The notes below the pieces were generated by a model. That model did not search any database, was not told the DNA's origin, and worked only from the letters and a program-made list of their open reading frames with translations. Shown here in pieces: positions 8,111 through 10,070 of a stretch of DNA of 10,070 bases. A program made the translations under genes and the position numbers. Numbering within the stretch: the stretch's first letter is position 1; each line of letters starts with the position of its first letter. The stretch comes from Bradyrhizobium sp. (lineage in GTDB: Bacteria; Pseudomonadota; Alphaproteobacteria; Rhizobiales; Xanthobacteraceae), in assembly GCA_019243075.1 (NCBI GenBank), contig JAFAUV010000054.1, positions 1 to 10,070 of the forward strand. Direction: 5' to 3'.

Positions 8111-8174
8111 TAGGATTTATGCAAGGATTGGGCCGATTCGGATAGGATTTAGCGCGCTGTTTCGGTGGTATAGT
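8111..8174 (+). promoter_or_regulatory. Divergent control region: direct repeat TAGGATTTA and candidate -10
   Basis: TAGGATTTA occurs at 8111-8119 and again at 8143-8151, 32 bp apart (about three helical turns). TATAGT (8169-8174) is a good -10 match, 15 bp after TTTAGC (8148-8153), a poor and tightly spaced -35. It would give a leader of about 30 nt for the gene at 8208. The region lies between divergent glgP and that gene; promoter use is inferred. Confidence 0.3.
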
Positions 8175-8207
8175 CCACGCAAATCCGCGACAATGGGAGA
8201 ATGCGCC

Positions 8208-8396
8208 ATGAGGCTGGCGATCGAGCGTCTGATGATCGAAATCATCGCCGCATTGTTGCTTGTGGTCTGCGTCACCGCGACCAGCGCCGCTTTGGCCGCC
8301 GGCAAGCCCGGCCGCACGGCGGACGGCCTGGGCTGCAATATCTCGCTCGCGCAAAACGCCTCGCCCGCCGCGCGCTGCGCCGCCATACGCCGCTAA
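8208..8396 (+). CDS. Small exported protein, possibly truncated by an in-frame stop
   Basis: A 62-residue ORF with GGGAG (8195-8199) eight bases before ATG 8208. Residues 1-30 form a signal peptide: MRLAIERLMIE, a hydrophobic core IIAALLLVVCV, and a likely cleavage after SAALA. The mature part is only about 32 residues, with two cysteines (C43, C57), ending ARCAAIRR before TAA (8394-8396). Codon third positions are G/C-rich, supporting real translation. I do not recognise the family. The frame continues past the stop with 19 coding-like codons bearing two more cysteines, so the gene may be the remnant of an 82-residue four-cysteine periplasmic protein. It is divergent from glgP, with no evident functional link. 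Confidence 0.6.
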   Translation: MRLAIERLMIEIIAALLLVVCVTATSAALAAGKPGRTADGLGCNISLAQNASPAARCAAIRR

Positions 8397-8456
8397 TGCG
8401 GCGCAAAGTTCTGGGCCAATTATTGCGGCGACAAGATGCTGTCGGCGGTCGACTGA
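8397..8456 (+). pseudogene. In-frame Cys-rich tail beyond the TAA of the 8208 gene
   Basis: Directly after the TAA, in the same frame, 19 codons read CGAKFWANYCGDKMLSAVD and end in TGA (8454-8456). Sixteen of the 19 third positions are G or C, and the composition (Trp, Tyr, Phe, two Cys) looks like a protein C-terminus. TAA is one substitution from the Tyr codons TAC and TAT, giving IRRYCGAKFW. The simplest reading is a recent nonsense change or a base error. Readthrough is less likely because TAA is an efficient stop. Confidence 0.45.
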
Positions 8457-8671
8457 CGGGAATCATCGCGGGTGGCGAAAGTCAGTTCTTCGGAGCGGCG
8501 GCGGTTTTGCTTTGCCAACCTATTTGTCGTTCCGACATCACGCCCTGGCAGCGCGAATTCGAGGCCGCTAGAACGAATTAAAAACAGCCTTAGCAAGCCT
8601 TTGATATATCATTGTGATTCGGCGCACTGCCGACACAACATCTATGGCCTGTCAGCTTCAGCGAGGACTAC

Positions 8672-9103
8672 ATGTCCACCATCGCCTTCGATCAGTTCGC
8701 TCTCACCCGCATTGCCGACTTCGCGCGCACGCTCTCGCGGCTGCATCAGGCCTCGCGCACCCGCCGCGTGGACGACGACCAGTTCGATCGCGAATTCAAT
8801 GCCGTCTGCCACTCGGTGTGGGGCTACACCACGGATGACATTGCTGACGACCTGTTCTCCGATGCCGACCATGCCTTCCTCGACACGCTCGACGAAGCGC
8901 GCGCGCGCATCTTTGCCGCCGAGCAGGGTTACGACCTCATCGACGACAGCGGCATGCTGACGGACTGGTGGGGCTTCTGCTGGATGATCCTGGCGGAGAA
9001 GCGCGGCCTGCTCACGCCGGAAAACCGCGCCGCCGCCAGAGCCGCGATCGAGGAGAAATATCTGGCGGCGCCGAATGTGATTGGCGTGATCGTGGGGCGC
9101 TAG
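8672..9103 (+). CDS. Acidic hypothetical protein, 143 residues
   Basis: Unrecognised protein with GAGGA just upstream of ATG 8672. It is predicted cytoplasmic, largely helical and Asp/Glu-rich (RVDDDQFDREFN, TTDDIADDLFSDADHAFLDTLDEARARIF), with no signal peptide or membrane span. A compact aromatic segment, LTDWWGFCWMILAEKRGLLT (97-116), looks like a buried core or interaction surface. The C-terminus is IEEKYLAAPNVIGVIVGR. Two cysteines (C46, C103) are unpaired by motif. G/C-rich third positions and a good start support a real gene. It stands alone between the small exported protein and the convergent DUF2865 gene. I cannot assign a domain or pathway. Confidence 0.8.
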   Translation: MSTIAFDQFALTRIADFARTLSRLHQASRTRRVDDDQFDREFNAVCHSVWGYTTDDIADDLFSDADHAFLDTLDEARARIFAAEQGYDLIDDSGMLTDWWGFCWMILAEKRGLLTPENRAAARAAIEEKYLAAPNVIGVIVGR

Positions 9104-9106
9104 CGG

Positions 9107-9139
9107 TGATCGCGAGCGCTGGGCTCGCAATCGCGATCA
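9107..9139. terminator. Hairpin at the convergent junction of the 8672 and 9137 genes
   Basis: TGATCGCGA (9107-9115) and TCGCGATCA (9131-9139) are a perfect 9 bp inverted repeat. An alternative inner stem is GCGAGC/GCTCGC around GCTGG. It begins 4 bp after one stop codon, and its right arm contains the other gene's TGA. There is no T-run, so it is a possible weak bidirectional terminator. Confidence 0.45.
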
Positions 9140-9940
9140 ATCGGCGTCCGCGCGCTTGTCGCGCGACACCGGCTTCGCCGCCGGCGTGGTCATCGGAGTG
9201 ACGCCGGGATTGGCCTGGGACGCCGGCATGTCGGAGGTGGGGACATCGGCGCTCACGGGCGCAACTTTGATTTCGCCGAGGCGGGTGCGGACCTCTGGCG
9301 TCAGACCGGGATAAGCGGCGACCGGCGTGAATTCCGCCGTCTGGTCGTTGCCGGCGCGGATACCGGAATAGGCCACGAGGCCGTTGGTGGTCGCGATCAC
9401 ATCGCCCGGTCGCAGCGAGCTGTCGAGGGCGAGGTCGACCGGCGCCAGCCCGGCCGGATCGCGGCCGTTGCAAGTGCAGTCCGCACGCAGCGCCTTGCGA
9501 TAGGCGAAAGCGTTCTCGCTGTCCGGATAGCGCTCGCCGCTCACCGTCGTGGCGCTGTCGATGTTGGAGCCGTAAAACACCTTCGTCGCACTGGCCGGGC
9601 AGAACGACTGGCACATCTGAACCGGCGAGGCGGCGGCGCGCATTAAGGGAAAATATCGGCCGTCGCAGGTTCGGACGCAAAAGGCGGGGCCGGAGCTTGC
9701 GATTGCCGCGCGCGGCTGCGGCGGAGGCGCCGCTTGCGGGCTATTGTTGAAGGGGTCGGCGAAGAAGCTCGCCTGCGGTGGGGCCTGGCGCTGCTGCCTC
9801 TGCGCGCCGCCGAAGAAGAAATCGAACAGGCCTTCGGCGGAGACGGTATGGGGCGCAAGGGCGAGGGGGCCGGCGATCGCAATCGCGGCAAGGAGCGCCG
9901 TGCGGCGCCGCACGCGCGGAAGGGACGAACTGCTACGCAA
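9137..9940 (-). CDS. DUF2865 domain-containing exported protein
   Basis: A 267-residue protein with a signal peptide: RVRRR basic region, core TALLAAIAIAGPLALAP, cleavage after TVSA (35). A Gln/Pro/Ala-rich linker follows (about 46-80), then the DUF2865 core (about 86-195) with FCVRTCDGRYFPL, CQSFCPASATKVFYGSNID and DCTCNGRD. Six cysteines (88, 92, 110, 114, 155, 157) probably form disulfides in the periplasm. The C-terminal ~60 residues are low-complexity Pro/Ala/Thr. The start is TTG 9940 with GGTGGAG six bases upstream; a GTG at 9913 would keep the signal peptide but has a poorer site. The family is widespread in Hyphomicrobiales with no assigned biochemical role. It is convergent with the 143-residue gene and appears monocistronic. 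Confidence 0.88.
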   Translation of the reverse strand: MRSSSSLPRVRRRTALLAAIAIAGPLALAPHTVSAEGLFDFFFGGAQRQQRQAPPQASFFADPFNNSPQAAPPPQPRAAIASSGPAFCVRTCDGRYFPLMRAAASPVQMCQSFCPASATKVFYGSNIDSATTVSGERYPDSENAFAYRKALRADCTCNGRDPAGLAPVDLALDSSLRPGDVIATTNGLVAYSGIRAGNDQTAEFTPVAAYPGLTPEVRTRLGEIKVAPVSADVPTSDMPASQANPGVTPMTTPAAKPVSRDKRADAD

Positions 9941-9946
9941 CGCTTA

Positions 9947-9953
9947 CTCCACC
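9947..9953 (-). promoter_or_regulatory. Shine-Dalgarno supporting a TTG start for the DUF2865 gene
   Basis: On the minus strand GGTGGAG ends six bases before TTG 9940. No in-frame ATG lies nearby, and the alternative GTG (9913) lacks such a site, so the rare TTG start is preferred. Confidence 0.65.
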
Positions 9954-10070
9954 CAACGCAACCAACCGGGTCAGGGCGCATCGGCTTGAGACCCGGGCCA
10001 AGGCGGTGCCTTAGCTCCTGAATAACCTTAAGACGCGATAGTAAACGAGCGGTGAGCGGCCGCGATGTTT

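Noticed and set aside
8028..8354. 109-codon N-terminal extension of GlgP
   Set aside because: It has low coding character and overlaps the divergent small gene; GTG 8027 has a good Shine-Dalgarno and gives a normal family length.
8472..8960. 162-codon plus-strand ORF overlapping the 143-residue gene
   Set aside because: It is out of frame with the better-supported gene at 8672, and its Ser/Arg/Pro-rich product is typical of a frame-shifted shadow.

Overview
The window reads as a chromosomal segment of an alphaproteobacterium of the order Hyphomicrobiales, most likely Bradyrhizobium or a close relative in Nitrobacteraceae. This rests on high GC with strong G/C bias at third codon positions, a ChvG/ChvI two-component pair next to pckA, a DUF2865 protein, a consensus-like CtrA box, and a dispersed palindromic repeat whose translation (…LLRFARNDGGY) is typical of these genomes. 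The genus is an inference. No phage, plasmid, transposase or CRISPR content is visible.

Layout. Positions 1-206 (minus) hold the start of the sensor kinase gene chvG, cut by the window edge. Upstream of it, 381-1082 (minus) is the response regulator gene chvI. The roughly 175 bp between them carry about four tandem copies of a 29-30 bp palindromic unit. Divergent from chvI are a HugZ-type FMN split-barrel protein with a DUF2470 tail (1302-2036) and, after a 311 bp leader region, ATP-dependent PEP carboxykinase pckA (2348-3964), closed by a clear terminator hairpin. A CtrA-type motif (4048-4064) precedes a 120-residue orphan protein (4113-4475). That gene converges on a TesB-like acyl-CoA thioesterase (4513-5328, minus). 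A palindromic dispersed repeat separates the thioesterase from glycogen phosphorylase glgP (5511-8027, minus).

Divergent from glgP is a small exported protein (8208-8396). Its reading frame appears to continue, with Cys-rich coding-like sequence, beyond a TAA stop. Next come an unrecognised acidic 143-residue protein (8672-9103) and a convergent, exported, six-cysteine DUF2865 protein (9137-9940, minus).

How the genes relate. ChvG/ChvI (called ExoS/ChvI or BvrS/BvrR in relatives) senses envelope and acid stress. PckA commits oxaloacetate to gluconeogenesis, and GlgP releases glucose-1-phosphate from glycogen, so the window joins envelope-stress signalling with central carbon and storage metabolism. 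The chvI-pckA neighbourhood is a conserved feature of the order. The rest looks like ordinary core genome with several orphan genes. I found no convincing novel multi-gene system. The items most worth checking are the palindromic array inside the chvI-chvG transcript, the CtrA box before an orphan gene, and the interrupted small Cys protein.
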